Part shown: in pieces, positions 31,553 through 40,612 of the stretch
How positions within the stretch are numbered: the first letter of the stretch is position 1
Layout of the letters: each line of letters starts with the position of its first letter
Assembly (NCBI RefSeq): GCF_001969385.1
Contig: NZ_CP014796.1
Location: forward strand, 3,365,501 to 3,429,500
DNA: 64,000 nt
Direction: 5' to 3'
Origin: Salipiger profundus
Lineage (GTDB): Bacteria > Pseudomonadota > Alphaproteobacteria > Rhodobacterales > Rhodobacteraceae
The notes under the pieces: generated by a model
Told to the model about the DNA's origin: nothing
Database searches by the model: none
Seen by the model: only the letters and a program-made list of their open reading frames with translations
Position numbers and translations under genes: made by a program

Positions 31553-31863
31553 GCAGGCTTCTGTTGCCAGGTGCCTGCGAACCCCGCCTTACGCTGCTAG
31601 GCGCAAGGGCTTAAGATTTCGGTCTTGTTGCCGCTTACGCAGCAACTGCAACCGGAGCATGATTGTCGTTGGCAATTATGCAATGTGAACCGATAACGGT
31701 GGTATCTCACCGGGACAAAGCTACATCTTTACACGTTCGTCGATCCTGTTTCGGCCCCATGATCCCCCAACGAGGGTTATTGGTGGAGCCGCCGGGTACC
31801 GCCCCCGGGTCCGATCCGCTTATTACATGCGCGTTTATGCCCATAGTCCCCGAAGGGACGACT
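31553..31863 (-). ncRNA. ssrA: tmRNA, circularly permuted two-piece form
   Basis: Minus strand. The acceptor piece comes first and ends in an encoded CGGCTCC-A-CCA (CCA at 31783-31781). After a 22-base spacer the coding piece starts GGGGCCGAAACAGGATCGAC (5' end at 31758). GGGGCCG pairs with CGGCTCC as the acceptor stem, with the G3-U wobble that AlaRS reads. The tag frame at 31673-31635 encodes ANDNHAPVAVAA then TAA. A GCAGGC/GCCTGC stem (31553-31578) closes the locus. The 5' end of the acceptor piece near 31863 is approximate. Rescues stalled ribosomes and marks the products for ClpXP. Confidence 0.93.
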
Positions 31864-31866
31864 TGA

Positions 31867-32202
31867 ATATAGGCAGGTTCTGCGCGGTTTCAAAGGGGGG
31901 AATGCGGAAATCCGCGCGTCTTTTCGGCGGGATATGAGGCGGCAGGGGCAGGACCGCCTCCGGCGGAGGTATTTGGAAAGAGAAGAAGGGGCTGGCGGTG
32001 CGCTTCGGTGGCGGTGGTGCGCGGTTGCGGTAAGCGGCGAGGGACGGTGTGCCCCTGGTAGGCTTGGCCGGAATGGGAAGAGGAGGCCTTGGCTCCGGAG
32101 TGGGCCCTGGAGGCATTTCGGGCGCGTGCTGGGGTGCGGCTTGGCGCTTTCCTTCGTGCCGGTCATGCGCTAAAGCCGCCGCCAAGACATCCGGAGGGCG
32201 GC
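31867..32202. other. Intergenic region between ssrA and purM
   Basis: About 335 bp with the divergent promoters of ssrA and purM and one half-copy of the dispersed palindrome. The long frames here on both strands have no ribosome binding sites and unusual composition, and I do not call them. Confidence 0.6.
31957..31988. repeat. Dispersed intergenic palindrome, copy 3 (left half)
   Basis: CCTCCGGCGGAGGTATTTGG then AAAGAGAAGAAG. It matches the left arm of copies 1 and 4 with GGGGATATTT changed to GGAGGTATTT. The right arm is missing. Confidence 0.65.
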
Positions 32203-33249
32203 ATGAGCGACGGCAAGAACGGCATCACCTACGCAGATGCGGGCGTGGACATCGACGCGGGCAACGCGCTCGTGGACCGTATCAAACCCGCGGCGAAGCG
32301 GACCGACCGGGCGGGCACCGTCTCGGGGCTGGGCGGCTTCGGCGCGCTTTTCGACCTCAAGGCGGCGGGCTATTCCGACCCGGTGCTGGTCGCGGCGACC
32401 GACGGCGTCGGTACCAAGCTGCGCATCGCCATCGACACCGGCCATCTCGACGGCGTCGGCATCGACCTCGTGGCGATGTGCGTGAACGACCTTGTCTGCC
32501 AGGGCGCCGAGCCGCTGTTCTTCCTTGATTACTTCGCCACCGGCAAGCTCGACACCGACAGCGCCGCACGCGTGGTCGAGGGCATCGCCGAGGGCTGCGT
32601 GCGCTCGGGCGCCGCGCTGATCGGGGGCGAGACCGCCGAGATGCCGGGCATGTATCCGGCGGGCGACTTCGACCTCGCGGGCTTCGCCGTGGGCGCCATG
32701 GAGCGCGGCACCGAGCTGCCTGCGGGCGTGGCCGAGGGTGACGTGCTGCTTGGGCTCGCCTCGGACGGGGTGCATTCGAACGGCTACAGCCTCGTGCGGA
32801 AGCTGGTCGAGGTCTCGGGACTTGGCTGGGAGGCGGACTGCCCCTGGGCCGAGGGCTCGCTGGGCGCCGAACTGCTGACGCCGACGCGGCTTTACGTGAA
32901 GCCCGCGCTGGCCGCGGTGCAGGCGGGCGGCGTGCATGCGCTGGCGCATATCACCGGCGGCGGTCTTACCGAGAACCTGCCGCGCGTCCTGCCCGAGGGC
33001 TGTGGCGCGACCATCGACCTCGGTGCGTGGGATCTGCCGCCGGTCTTCGGCTGGATGGCCGAGACGGGCGGCATCTCGCAGGCCGAGATGCTCAAGACCT
33101 TCAACTGCGGCATCGGCATGGTGCTGGCGGTCGCGGCCGACCGTGCCGAGGCGCTGGCAGATCTCCTGCGCGCCGAGGGCGAGACGGTCTCTACGCTGGG
33201 CCGCGTCACCGGCACGCCGGGCGTGGCCTACGAGGGCAGCCTGTCGTGA
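32203..33249 (+). CDS. purM: Phosphoribosylformylglycinamidine cyclo-ligase (AIR synthetase)
   Basis: ATP-dependent fifth step of purine synthesis, FGAM to AIR. It is 348 residues. Visible motifs are [12 protein letters not shown] at the start, [30 protein letters not shown] and [10 protein letters not shown]. The ATG at 32203 follows GGAGGGCGGC. The stop overlaps the purN start (GTGA), giving a coupled purM-purN pair as in many proteobacteria. Confidence 0.97.
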   Translation: MSDGKNGITYADAGVDIDAGNALVDRIKPAAKRTDRAGTVSGLGGFGALFDLKAAGYSDPVLVAATDGVGTKLRIAIDTGHLDGVGIDLVAMCVNDLVCQGAEPLFFLDYFATGKLDTDSAARVVEGIAEGCVRSGAALIGGETAEMPGMYPAGDFDLAGFAVGAMERGTELPAGVAEGDVLLGLASDGVHSNGYSLVRKLVEVSGLGWEADCPWAEGSLGAELLTPTRLYVKPALAAVQAGGVHALAHITGGGLTENLPRVLPEGCGATIDLGAWDLPPVFGWMAETGGISQAEMLKTFNCGIGMVLAVAADRAEALADLLRAEGETVSTLGRVTGTPGVAYEGSLS

Positions 33250-33842
33250 AGCGCGTCGCCATCTTCATCTCGGGCGGTGGCTCGAACATGGTGAAGCTGG
33301 TCGAGAGCATGACCGGCGATCACCCGGCGCGCCCGGTGCTGGTGCTGGCCAACAGCGCCGACGCGGGCGGGCTGGCGAAGGCCGCCGAGATGGGCGTGCC
33401 GACGGCGGTCGTGGATCACCGGCCCTTCAAGGGCGACCGCGCGGCGTTCGAAGATGCGCTTCAGGCCGAGCTGGAAAAGGCCGCGCCCGATATCCTCTGC
33501 CTCGCGGGGTTCATGCGGGTACTCACCGCCGGGTTCGTGTCGAAATGGCAGGGGCGGATGCTCAACATCCACCCCTCCCTGCTGCCGAAATACCGCGGGC
33601 TGCACACCCATGCCCGCGCGCTCGAGGCGGGCGACACCGAGCACGGCTGCACCGTGCACGAGGTCACGCCGGAGCTCGACGACGGGCCGATCCTCGGCCA
33701 GGCGGTGGTGCCGGTGCTGCGGGACGATACCCCCGACACGCTCGCCGCGCGGGTACTGGTGCAGGAGCACCGGCTATACCCGGCGGTGCTGCGCCGCTTT
33801 GCCGAGGGCGACCGCGAGATGCTGCGTCTCAGCGCGAGGTGA
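33246..33842 (+). CDS. purN: Phosphoribosylglycinamide formyltransferase
   Basis: Uses 10-formyl-tetrahydrofolate to formylate GAR in purine synthesis. It is 198 residues from the GTG at 33246, which is read as (M)[14 protein letters not shown]. The catalytic Asn-His-Asp set is in [22 protein letters not shown] and ELDDGPIL. The start overlaps the purM stop. The last 14 bp overlap a convergent small gene. Confidence 0.97.
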   Translation: MKRVAIFISGGGSNMVKLVESMTGDHPARPVLVLANSADAGGLAKAAEMGVPTAVVDHRPFKGDRAAFEDALQAELEKAAPDILCLAGFMRVLTAGFVSKWQGRMLNIHPSLLPKYRGLHTHARALEAGDTEHGCTVHEVTPELDDGPILGQAVVPVLRDDTPDTLAARVLVQEHRLYPAVLRRFAEGDREMLRLSAR

Positions 33843-34023
33843 CCGCGTAGGGTGCGGCATTGCCGCGCCAGCCAGCCGGATCGACCTCGGAGGCGGGCGC
33901 GAGCAGGGCGGTGCCGCCGAACACCAGCAGCAGCGCCACCGCCGTGGCGATTTGCGCGATATCAGCGGTGGCCACGCGGGACGCGTGCCGTGCGGGGGCG
34001 GGGCAGTGATCGAGAAGGGTCAT
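33829..34023 (-). CDS. 64-residue hypothetical membrane protein
   Basis: A small protein with one hydrophobic helix at about residues 24-42 (IATAVALLLVFGGTALLAP) and a mixed N-terminus. AGGAGC lies 7 bases before the ATG at 34023, which supports translation. It overlaps the end of purN by 14 bp on the opposite strand. No family recognised; it is plausibly lineage-specific. Confidence 0.5.
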   Translation of the reverse strand: MTLLDHCPAPARHASRVATADIAQIATAVALLLVFGGTALLAPASEVDPAGWRGNAAPYAVTSR

Positions 34024-34253
34024 GCGGGAAGCTCCTGAAGTGGGGACGAGACTGCGGCTTCCCTACGCCCGCGAAATCCATTTCGAAAATGAATGTTTGG
34101 CAACATCCCCATCAAGGTTGGGAATGGATCGGCGGAGTGCCTTTGCAACGGTGCATCGCTGTCCGGCTTTTGTTCGGCCTCCCTTTGCTCTCGCTCGCCG
34201 TGAGGTGTAGGAGAGCGCATCGAGGACAGAGAAAAGAAGCCGCCGGAGCCCAG

Positions 34254-35411
34254 ATGAAGACACTCACCACGACGGAAGAGCTTGCCGCGTTCTGCGAGGC
34301 AGCAGCACATGTGGATTACGTCACCGTCGACACGGAATTTCTCCGGGAACGGACTTACTATTCGAAACTCTGCCTCGTGCAGCTCGCAATGCCGGGCGAG
34401 GGCGAGGAGAACGCCGTTCTCGTCGACCCGCTGGCCGACGGGCTGTCGCTCGACCCGCTGCTCGAACTGTTCCGCAACACTGCCGTGGTCAAGGTGTTCC
34501 ACGCGGCACGGCAGGATCTCGAGATCTTCTTCATCGATCACGGCGTCATTCCCGAGCCGCTCTTCGACACGCAGGTCGCGGCGATGGTCTGCGGCTTCGG
34601 CGAGCAGGTGGGCTACGAGACGCTGGTGAAGAAGGTGGCCAAGCAGTCGCTCGACAAGAGCTCGCGCTTCACCGACTGGTCGCGCCGTCCGCTGACCGAC
34701 GCGCAGAAGAAATATGCGTTGGCCGACGTGACCCACCTGCGGGTGATCTACGAATACCTCGCCGCCGAGCTCGAGCGCACCGGCCGGGCGCGCTGGGTCG
34801 CCGAGGAGCTGGGCGTGCTGACCGACCCGGAAACCTATATCACCCGGCCGCAGGATGCGTGGCAGCGGGTCAAGACACGCTCGTCGTCACGCCGGTTCCT
34901 CGCGCTGGTGCGCGAGCTTGCGGCCTTCCGCGAGGATTACGCGCAGTCGCGCAACATTCCCCGCAACCGGGTCTTCAAGGACGACGCGCTGACCGAGCTT
35001 GCCTCGACCAAGCCGGCGACGATGGAGGATCTCGGGCGCTCGCGGCTGCTGCTGCGCGAGGCGCGCAAGGGCGCCATCGCCGAAGGCATCCTGAAGGCGA
35101 TCCAGACCGGTCTGGACTGCCCCAAGGAAGACCTGCCGGAAATCGACGGACGCAAGGACCAGCTGCAGGTGAACCCGGCGCTCGCCGACCTGCTGCGGGT
35201 GCTGCTGAAGGCGCGGACCGAGCAGTCGGGCGTCGCCGCGCGGCTGATCGCGCCGGCGTCGGATCTAGACGCGATGGCGGCGGGGCTGCGCGACGTGAAG
35301 GCGCTGACCGGCTGGCGCCGCGAGGTCTTCGGCGAAGACGCGCTGCGGCTCTGCGACGGCGAGATCGGTCTTGCCGTGAAGGGGCGCGACGTCGAGGTCT
35401 TCGAGATCTGA
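34254..35411 (+). CDS. rnd: Ribonuclease D
   Basis: 3'-to-5' exoribonuclease that trims tRNA and other stable RNA ends. It is 385 residues. The DEDD exonuclease residues are in VTVDTEFLRE (Exo I), ARQDLEIFF (Exo II) and YALADVTHL (Exo III, DEDDy-type Y). An HRDC domain follows at about 205-290 (FLALVRELAAFREDYAQSRNIPRNRVFKD). CGGAG lies 5 bases before the ATG. A long 5' gap (34024-34253) holds no gene. Confidence 0.95.
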   Translation: MKTLTTTEELAAFCEAAAHVDYVTVDTEFLRERTYYSKLCLVQLAMPGEGEENAVLVDPLADGLSLDPLLELFRNTAVVKVFHAARQDLEIFFIDHGVIPEPLFDTQVAAMVCGFGEQVGYETLVKKVAKQSLDKSSRFTDWSRRPLTDAQKKYALADVTHLRVIYEYLAAELERTGRARWVAEELGVLTDPETYITRPQDAWQRVKTRSSSRRFLALVRELAAFREDYAQSRNIPRNRVFKDDALTELASTKPATMEDLGRSRLLLREARKGAIAEGILKAIQTGLDCPKEDLPEIDGRKDQLQVNPALADLLRVLLKARTEQSGVAARLIAPASDLDAMAAGLRDVKALTGWRREVFGEDALRLCDGEIGLAVKGRDVEVFEI

Positions 35412-35438
35412 TATCTTCGCACCAAGGCTCGCCGGAGC

Positions 35439-35456
35439 GGTGGGTGGAAACCCACC
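35439..35456 (+). terminator. Stem-loop after rnd
   Basis: GGTGGGT-GGAA-ACCCACC, a perfect 7-bp stem with a tetraloop, 27 bp after the rnd stop codon. There is no T run, so it may be a Rho-assisted end or an mRNA-stabilising hairpin. Confidence 0.5.
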
Positions 35457-35583
35457 CTGCGGCGATGTGCTTTGGATTGCAGGCATTCGGCGGGTCTGGC
35501 CATGCCGAACCAGCCAGCGCCCGCTCAAAGACAGGCGATCGCCCGTAGGGGCGCCGCCAGCCTTACGAAGATCCGGAGTGCAG

Positions 35584-36099
35584 TTAGCGGCGGGTGGCCA
35601 GCGCGTTGTCGCGGCCTGCGACGCGGATCTCGCGGATGCCGTAGAGTTCCTGGTCGGTGAGCCAGACCGCCGCCGTCACCATGCGGGCGCGCGGCCCGAC
35701 GTTGCGCGGGCCCGCCGATTGCAGTGCGCTCAAGGTGTAGGCCAGCGTATCGGTATCGCTCAGCGTCTCGTCCTTGATGACGCGCACGTCGAAGGGGCCG
35801 GCGCGGTCGGCGATTCCGGTGACGCGGATGATCGCGCCGCCGGGGCGGCGCTCGATCAGCAGCTCGTCGATATTGGCGACCGGGCGACCGGCGTATTCCC
35901 GTTCGCGGCCCCAGATGATCGAGGCACGGCGTTGCGGGATCAGCGGATTGGCGGCGCCGGTGGCCTCGGGGTCCACGTTTACCGGTGCAGGCGTGCTGGA
36001 GCCGAACCAGTTGAACGGGTTGACGCGCGAGTCGCGCACCGTGGCGCAGCCCGAAAGCACGACGCCCGAGAGGATCAGGACCGTTAGAGTTCTGTTCAT
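35584..36099 (-). CDS. Hypothetical outer-membrane or periplasmic lipoprotein
   Basis: A 171-residue lipoprotein with a clear lipobox (VLSGC, Cys18) after MNRTLTVLILSGVV. The mature part starts ATVRDSRVNPFNWFG, a motif common to small Rhodobacterales lipoproteins, and has a beta-rich C-terminal half (TVRVTGIADRAGPFDVRVI-like). Function unknown. It is divergent from sufE. Confidence 0.84.
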   Translation of the reverse strand: MNRTLTVLILSGVVLSGCATVRDSRVNPFNWFGSSTPAPVNVDPEATGAANPLIPQRRASIIWGREREYAGRPVANIDELLIERRPGGAIIRVTGIADRAGPFDVRVIKDETLSDTDTLAYTLSALQSAGPRNVGPRARMVTAAVWLTDQELYGIREIRVAGRDNALATRR

Positions 36100-36229
36100 G
36101 GTGCCGCTGCCCCCTGCCTGTCTGCACCAAGGGGTTATCGCATTGTGCATGGCTTGAAAAGCACCCCTTGCGAGGGCTGGACCTTTGCGCCCGGCCTGCC
36201 TACCTGTGGGGCAAGAACAGGAGACGCGC

Positions 36230-36640
36230 ATGGCACAGGCAGCCTTCGAAGAAGTGGTCGAGGATTTCGAGTTTCTCGAGGATTGGGAAGACCGCTACCG
36301 CATGGTGATCGAAATGGGCAAGTCGATGGAGCCGATGCCCGACGCGCTGAAGGTGCCCGCCACCAAGGTCGAGGGCTGCGCCAGCCAGGTCTGGCTGCAT
36401 CCGCAGATAGAGGATGGCACCTATCACTTCCAGGGCGACAGTGACGCGATGATCGTGCGCGGGCTGATCGCCGTGCTGCACCGGCTCTACGACGGGCTGC
36501 CGGTGGGCGAGGTCGGTGCGCTCGACGCGCGGGCCGAGCTCGGGCGGCTTGGGCTCAACGATCACCTGTCCGCGCAACGCTCGAACGGGCTGCGCGCCAT
36601 GGTCGACCGCATCCGCGAGCAGGCCGCCGCCGCGGCCTGA
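36230..36640 (+). CDS. sufE: SufE-family sulfur acceptor
   Basis: Accepts persulfide from cysteine desulfurase SufS for iron-sulfur cluster assembly. It is 136 residues. The acceptor cysteine lies in KVEGCASQVWL (C50), and the C-terminal GLNDHLSAQRSNGLRAMVDRI is typical. AGGAGACGCGC precedes the ATG. No other suf gene is next to it. The related carrier gene erpA is 5 kb away. Confidence 0.93.
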   Translation: MAQAAFEEVVEDFEFLEDWEDRYRMVIEMGKSMEPMPDALKVPATKVEGCASQVWLHPQIEDGTYHFQGDSDAMIVRGLIAVLHRLYDGLPVGEVGALDARAELGRLGLNDHLSAQRSNGLRAMVDRIREQAAAAA

Positions 36641-36648
36641 GGGCCGCG

Positions 36649-37677
36649 CTACGCCGACCCGGTCGAGCCGCGCGGCACCAGCCGTGGCGCCGGGGCGTCG
36701 ATGATCTGTTCTGCCTCCGAGCCGTCGAGCAGGTCGAGCAGCGCCTCGGTGGCGAGGCGCGCGACGTCATCGAGCCTCAGGTCCATGGCGGTGAGGGGCG
36801 GTGTCTCGCTGCGGGCGCGGATGCCGTCGTAGCGCGTCGCCACCCTGACATCCTGTGGGATCCGCAGGCCACGCGCCCGCAATGCGGCCATGGCGCCGGT
36901 GGCCATGGCGTCGATCGGTGCGAGGACGCCGTCTATGGGGCCGTTATCGTCGATCTCGCGCAAAAGCGCCGCTTCCGCTCCGGCCATGGCGTCGGCTTCC
37001 GGCACCTCCACGATCCGGCAGGGCAGCCCGGCCTCGGCCATGCGGGCGGCGTAGACCTCGCGGAAGACCCGGTTCGACTGGCGCTGGCTGAGACCGACCA
37101 CCAGCGGAAAGCTTCGGGCGCCCGCTTCGACCAGATGATCGACGAGCGCGCCGGCGGTCTCCGCGTGATCGAGCCGGACCGCCGGGGCAGGGGTGCCGGG
37201 CACCGGGCCGATGGCAACCACGGGCACGCCGCGCGCCTGTAGGATCGCGGTATAGGGGTCGTCCTGCTCGGGCTCGAGCAGGATCGCGCCGTCGAAGGGG
37301 ATGGTGGCAAGCGCCGTCTCGGGGTCTTCGATCGGCGGCACCAATACCAGAGCGACGTTCCGTTCGAGCGCGGTAATCGCGGCGGCGGCGGCGATTTCCA
37401 TCAGGAAGCCCAGCTTCGACGGGCCGGCCGCGACGGCGGTGGGCATCGAGGAAAAGATCGCGATGGTGTTCGCCCGCCCGGTGCGCATCCCGCGCGCGGC
37501 GAGGTTGGGGACATAACCGAGATCGCGGATCGCCGCGTCGATGCGGGCGCGGGTTTCGGAATCGACCTTGCGCTTGCCGCTGATCGCGTTCGAGACGGTG
37601 CCGGGCGAGACCCCCGCCGCGCGGGCGACATCCTTGACCGTGATGCGTTTGCGAGTCGTGCCGTCGGGGCCGTTCAT
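36649..37677 (-). CDS. LacI-family transcriptional regulator
   Basis: A 342-residue repressor. The N-terminal helix-turn-helix and hinge are ITVKDVARAAGVSPGTVSNAI to GYVPNLAARGMRTGR. The effector domain has the periplasmic sugar-binding fold (TIAIFSSMP, VPVVAIGP, VATRYDGI). It is divergent from the arylsulfotransferase-ABC operon; the gap has two LacI-type palindromes, so it probably represses that operon and itself. The effector is unknown, though sugars or purines are usual for the family. Confidence 0.93.
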   Translation of the reverse strand: MNGPDGTTRKRITVKDVARAAGVSPGTVSNAISGKRKVDSETRARIDAAIRDLGYVPNLAARGMRTGRANTIAIFSSMPTAVAAGPSKLGFLMEIAAAAAITALERNVALVLVPPIEDPETALATIPFDGAILLEPEQDDPYTAILQARGVPVVAIGPVPGTPAPAVRLDHAETAGALVDHLVEAGARSFPLVVGLSQRQSNRVFREVYAARMAEAGLPCRIVEVPEADAMAGAEAALLREIDDNGPIDGVLAPIDAMATGAMAALRARGLRIPQDVRVATRYDGIRARSETPPLTAMDLRLDDVARLATEALLDLLDGSEAEQIIDAPAPRLVPRGSTGSA

Positions 37678-37761
37678 GAAATCTGTGCCATTTTCTTGTG
37701 CTTTGAGGTTGCGAATGCGCCTGATTTACTTGCTAGGCAAGAAAAACTGACAATTCGTATC

Positions 37762-37816
37762 GTTAAATCGTTTTAACAATTCGGTTGTGACGTCTACAAG
37801 TCATTAAAACGTTTTA
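37762..37816. promoter_or_regulatory. Two LacI-type operators, 41 bp apart
   Basis: Site 1, GTTAAATCGTTTTAAC at 37762-37777, is a near-perfect dyad around a central CG with one mismatched pair. Site 2, TAAAACGTTTTA at 37805-37816, is a perfect 12-bp dyad with the same CG centre. The shared core is TAAA-N-CG-N-TTTA. Centres are 41 bp apart, about four helical turns, which allows two dimers to bind on one face or to loop. Site 2 lies 22 bp before the operon's first start codon. Confidence 0.7.
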
Positions 37817-37837
37817 CATGGCGCGGAGGACATGCAC

Positions 37838-38980
37838 ATGCCCGATACTGCACTGACACTTTCCGAGACCGGCACCGAGGTCTCGCAGATCACGCTCTGC
37901 CGGCGAAGGCTGGGTCTTACGGCGCTCGACCGCGCGCGGACCGCCGGCGGCTATACGCTGTTTGCACGGCAGACCGGCGGTGGTGTCGTCGATCTGGTGG
38001 ATATCGAGGGGCAGGTGGCCCACCAGTGGTGTATGCCGGTGCGGCCGGGCCGTGACGCGGTGCTCCTGCCGAACGGCAACCTCGGCTACAACGGCAGCCA
38101 TGCGACCTCGGCCGCGCTCTATCCGGCGTGGGACCTCTGGCACGGGGGCGATTTCTACGAGGCGACCCCCGATGGCGAGATCGTCTGGCGGCATGAAGAC
38201 ATTCTTCATCACCATGACGGACAATGGCTGAAGAACGGCAACCTGCTCTACACCGTCGCCGCGCCCTTGCCGGCGGACAAGGCCGCCCGCGTCTGCGGGG
38301 GCGACCCGCGCAAGGACGGTGCCGACGGCGTGGTGCAGTCGGATATCGTTAAGGAGGTGAACCGCAAGGGCGAAACCGTGTGGGAATGGCGTATCTGGGA
38401 TCATATCGACCCGGCCGACCTGCCGATTCATCCGATCTTCGACCGGCGTCACTGGCCGATGATCAACGGCGTGTCGGAAACCCGCGACGGGCTGGTGCTG
38501 ATGAGCCTGCGCACGACTTCGGGCGTGATCGCGGTTGAAAAGGCGACGGGCCGGATCGTCTGGCATGCCGGACCCGACGTCGTGTTCCAGCAGCACACCC
38601 CGGTTGAAATGGACGACGGAAGCATCCTCGTGTTCGACAACGGCAACCTGCGGCCGGGATCTTCGAACCCCTATTCGCGCGCCATCCAGTTCGACCCGAA
38701 GATCATGCAGACGACCTGGGATTACACCGACCCCAACGCGCCGTCGTTCTTCTCGCCCTTCATGGGCAGCGCGCAGCGGCTCGGCAACGGCAACACGCTG
38801 ATCTGCGAAAGCGCCTTTGGTCGCCTGTTCGAGGTGACGCCGGCGGGCGAGGTCGTCTGGGAATACGTCATCCCCGAGTTCGCCGAGTATCCGGCGCCGC
38901 TCAACCAGTTCATCCGCGGGGCGCACAACACCTGCTTCCGCGCCCACCGCTACGCCGAAAGCCAGGTGCCATGGCTGTGA
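37838..38980 (+). CDS. Arylsulfotransferase (ASST)-like beta-propeller protein
   Basis: A 380-residue protein with repeated propeller blades (GxVxDLVDxEGxVxHxW, ATPDGEIVWRHEDI, TPAGEVVWEYVIPEF) and His-rich motifs (DILHHHDGQW; FQQHTPVEMDDG; RGAHNTCFRAHRY) like those around the ASST active site. Characterised ASSTs are exported enzymes moving sulfate from phenyl sulfates to phenols. No signal peptide is visible here, so it seems cytosolic. GGAGG at 37825-37829 fixes the ATG at 37838 rather than 37832. It overlaps the permease gene by 10 bp, so its product should act on whatever the transporter imports. Confidence 0.8.
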   Translation: MPDTALTLSETGTEVSQITLCRRRLGLTALDRARTAGGYTLFARQTGGGVVDLVDIEGQVAHQWCMPVRPGRDAVLLPNGNLGYNGSHATSAALYPAWDLWHGGDFYEATPDGEIVWRHEDILHHHDGQWLKNGNLLYTVAAPLPADKAARVCGGDPRKDGADGVVQSDIVKEVNRKGETVWEWRIWDHIDPADLPIHPIFDRRHWPMINGVSETRDGLVLMSLRTTSGVIAVEKATGRIVWHAGPDVVFQQHTPVEMDDGSILVFDNGNLRPGSSNPYSRAIQFDPKIMQTTWDYTDPNAPSFFSPFMGSAQRLGNGNTLICESAFGRLFEVTPAGEVVWEYVIPEFAEYPAPLNQFIRGAHNTCFRAHRYAESQVPWL

Positions 38981-39801
38981 CGGAACATCCCGACAAGACA
39001 ACCCGGCCCAAGCCGCCCGCCAGTGCCCGCTTCGCGCAGTTCGCGGCGGCCGGCGGCAGCGTGGGGCTGCCGATGGTGTCGTTCATCTTCATCCTCGGGC
39101 TCTGGAGCATCGTCGGCCTCTCCGGCGTGATCTCCGAGGCGATCTTCCCGGCGCCCTGGTCGGTGTGGTCCGCCACGGTCGAGATGTGGCGGAACGGCAC
39201 GCTGCAGAAAGATCTCGGCGTGTCGCTGGGCCGCGCCGGCATCGGCTTTGCCATCGGCGCGACGCTTGGCGTGGCGATGGGGCTGCTCACCGGACGCGTG
39301 GCGCTCGTGCGGACGCTGCTCAACCCGTTCCTGAACCTGCTGCGACCGATCCCGGCCATCGCCCTGGTGCCGGTGGCCATCGTCTGGTTCGGGATCGGCG
39401 AGGGTTCGAAATACTTCGTGGTCTCCTACACCGTCTTTCTTACCGTGTGGTTCAACACCCACCACGGCATGGAATACGTCCCCGAGACCTACCTGAGGGC
39501 GGCGCGTTCGCTCGGCGCCTCGCGGCTGCGCGAGTTCGTGACCGTGGTGCTGCCCGCCGCCGCTCCGCATATCTTCGCGGGCATCCGTCTGGGCGTGGCG
39601 CTGGCCTTTCTCAGCCTGGTCGCGGCGGAGCTTTCGGGCGCGTCCTCGGGGCTCGGGTTCCGGCTGCAGGAGGCGCGGCAATACATCCGCACCGACCGCA
39701 TGTTCTCGTTGCTGATCATCCTCGGCATCCTCGGCGCGGTGGCCGACCTGATCGTGCACCGCATCGGCAAGGCACTCGTACACTGGGAGCAGGGCACATG
39801 A
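38971..39801 (+). CDS. ABC transporter permease, sulfonate/nitrate/taurine type
   Basis: A 276-residue inner-membrane permease with about six helices. The BPD_transp_1 EAA region is YLRAARSLGASRLREFVTVVLPAAAPHIFAGIRLGVALAF, typical of the SsuC/TauC/NrtB group. It begins inside the 3' end of the arylsulfotransferase-like gene and overlaps the ATPase gene by ATGA. Substrate not determined. Confidence 0.92.
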   Translation: MAVTEHPDKTTRPKPPASARFAQFAAAGGSVGLPMVSFIFILGLWSIVGLSGVISEAIFPAPWSVWSATVEMWRNGTLQKDLGVSLGRAGIGFAIGATLGVAMGLLTGRVALVRTLLNPFLNLLRPIPAIALVPVAIVWFGIGEGSKYFVVSYTVFLTVWFNTHHGMEYVPETYLRAARSLGASRLREFVTVVLPAAAPHIFAGIRLGVALAFLSLVAAELSGASSGLGFRLQEARQYIRTDRMFSLLIILGILGAVADLIVHRIGKALVHWEQGT

Positions 39802-40601
39802 CCGGCAGCAACGACCAATCCACCGGCCGCGTTCATGTCAACGACGTGGTGATCCGGTTCAACGGCAAGCAGGGCGAGGTGACCGCGCTCGACCGGACCC
39901 AGCTCACGCTCGAGCCCGGCACCTTCACCGCGCTGATCGGCCCGTCGGGCTGCGGCAAGTCCACGCTGATGAACGCCATCGCGGGCTTCGTCGCGCCGGC
40001 AGAGGGGGTCATCACCCTCGACGGGCGCCCGATCACCGGGCCTTCGCCCGAGGTCGGCGTGATCTTCCAGCAGTACGCGCTGTTCCCCTGGTTCACCGCG
40101 CTCGGGAACGTCCGCTTCGGGCTGAAGCAGTTCGGCCTGTCGAAACGGGAAGAGATCGACCGGGCCCGCGCGGCGCTCGACGAGGTCGGGCTGGGGCGGC
40201 ATGCGGACAAGTATCCGCAGCAGCTGTCCGGCGGCATGAAGCAGAGGGTCGCCATCGCCCGCACCTTTGCCACCGGCGCGCGGGTGTTGCTGATGGACGA
40301 ACCCTTCGGCGCGCTTGACGCGCAGACCCGGCTCGTCATGCACGACCTGTTGCTGAACGTCTGGCGCAAGCATGGCGCGACGGTGCTGTTCGTCACCCAT
40401 GACGTCGACGAGGCGCTGCTGCTTGCCGACGACGTGCGGGTGATGAGCCAGGCCCCCGGCCGCCTGATCCGCCACTACGAGATGACCCAGCCCCGGCCGC
40501 GCGCGCTCAGTCGCTCCGGCTCGGACCTGCTGACCATCCGCGAAGACATCCTGGGCCTTCTGCGCCCGCCCCTCGACACGCTCGCAGAGCTGACTGCCTG
40601 A
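39798..40601 (+). CDS. ABC transporter ATP-binding protein, sulfonate/nitrate type
   Basis: A 267-residue ATPase for the preceding permease. Walker A GPSGCGKST, Q-loop FQQYALFPWF, signature LSGGMKQR, Walker B VLLMDEPFGALD and the switch His in THDVDEALLLADD are all intact. This is the SsuB/TauB/NrtD branch. Coupled by ATGA to the permease. Confidence 0.94.
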   Translation: MTGSNDQSTGRVHVNDVVIRFNGKQGEVTALDRTQLTLEPGTFTALIGPSGCGKSTLMNAIAGFVAPAEGVITLDGRPITGPSPEVGVIFQQYALFPWFTALGNVRFGLKQFGLSKREEIDRARAALDEVGLGRHADKYPQQLSGGMKQRVAIARTFATGARVLLMDEPFGALDAQTRLVMHDLLLNVWRKHGATVLFVTHDVDEALLLADDVRVMSQAPGRLIRHYEMTQPRPRALSRSGSDLLTIREDILGLLRPPLDTLAELTA

Positions 40602-40612
40602 AGGAGGCATCC

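Noticed and set aside
31777..32185. Two long minus-strand frames over the ssrA acceptor and purM upstream region
   Set aside because: Proline- and arginine-rich shadow composition. They overlap the tmRNA acceptor piece and the palindrome half-copy, which explain the region better.
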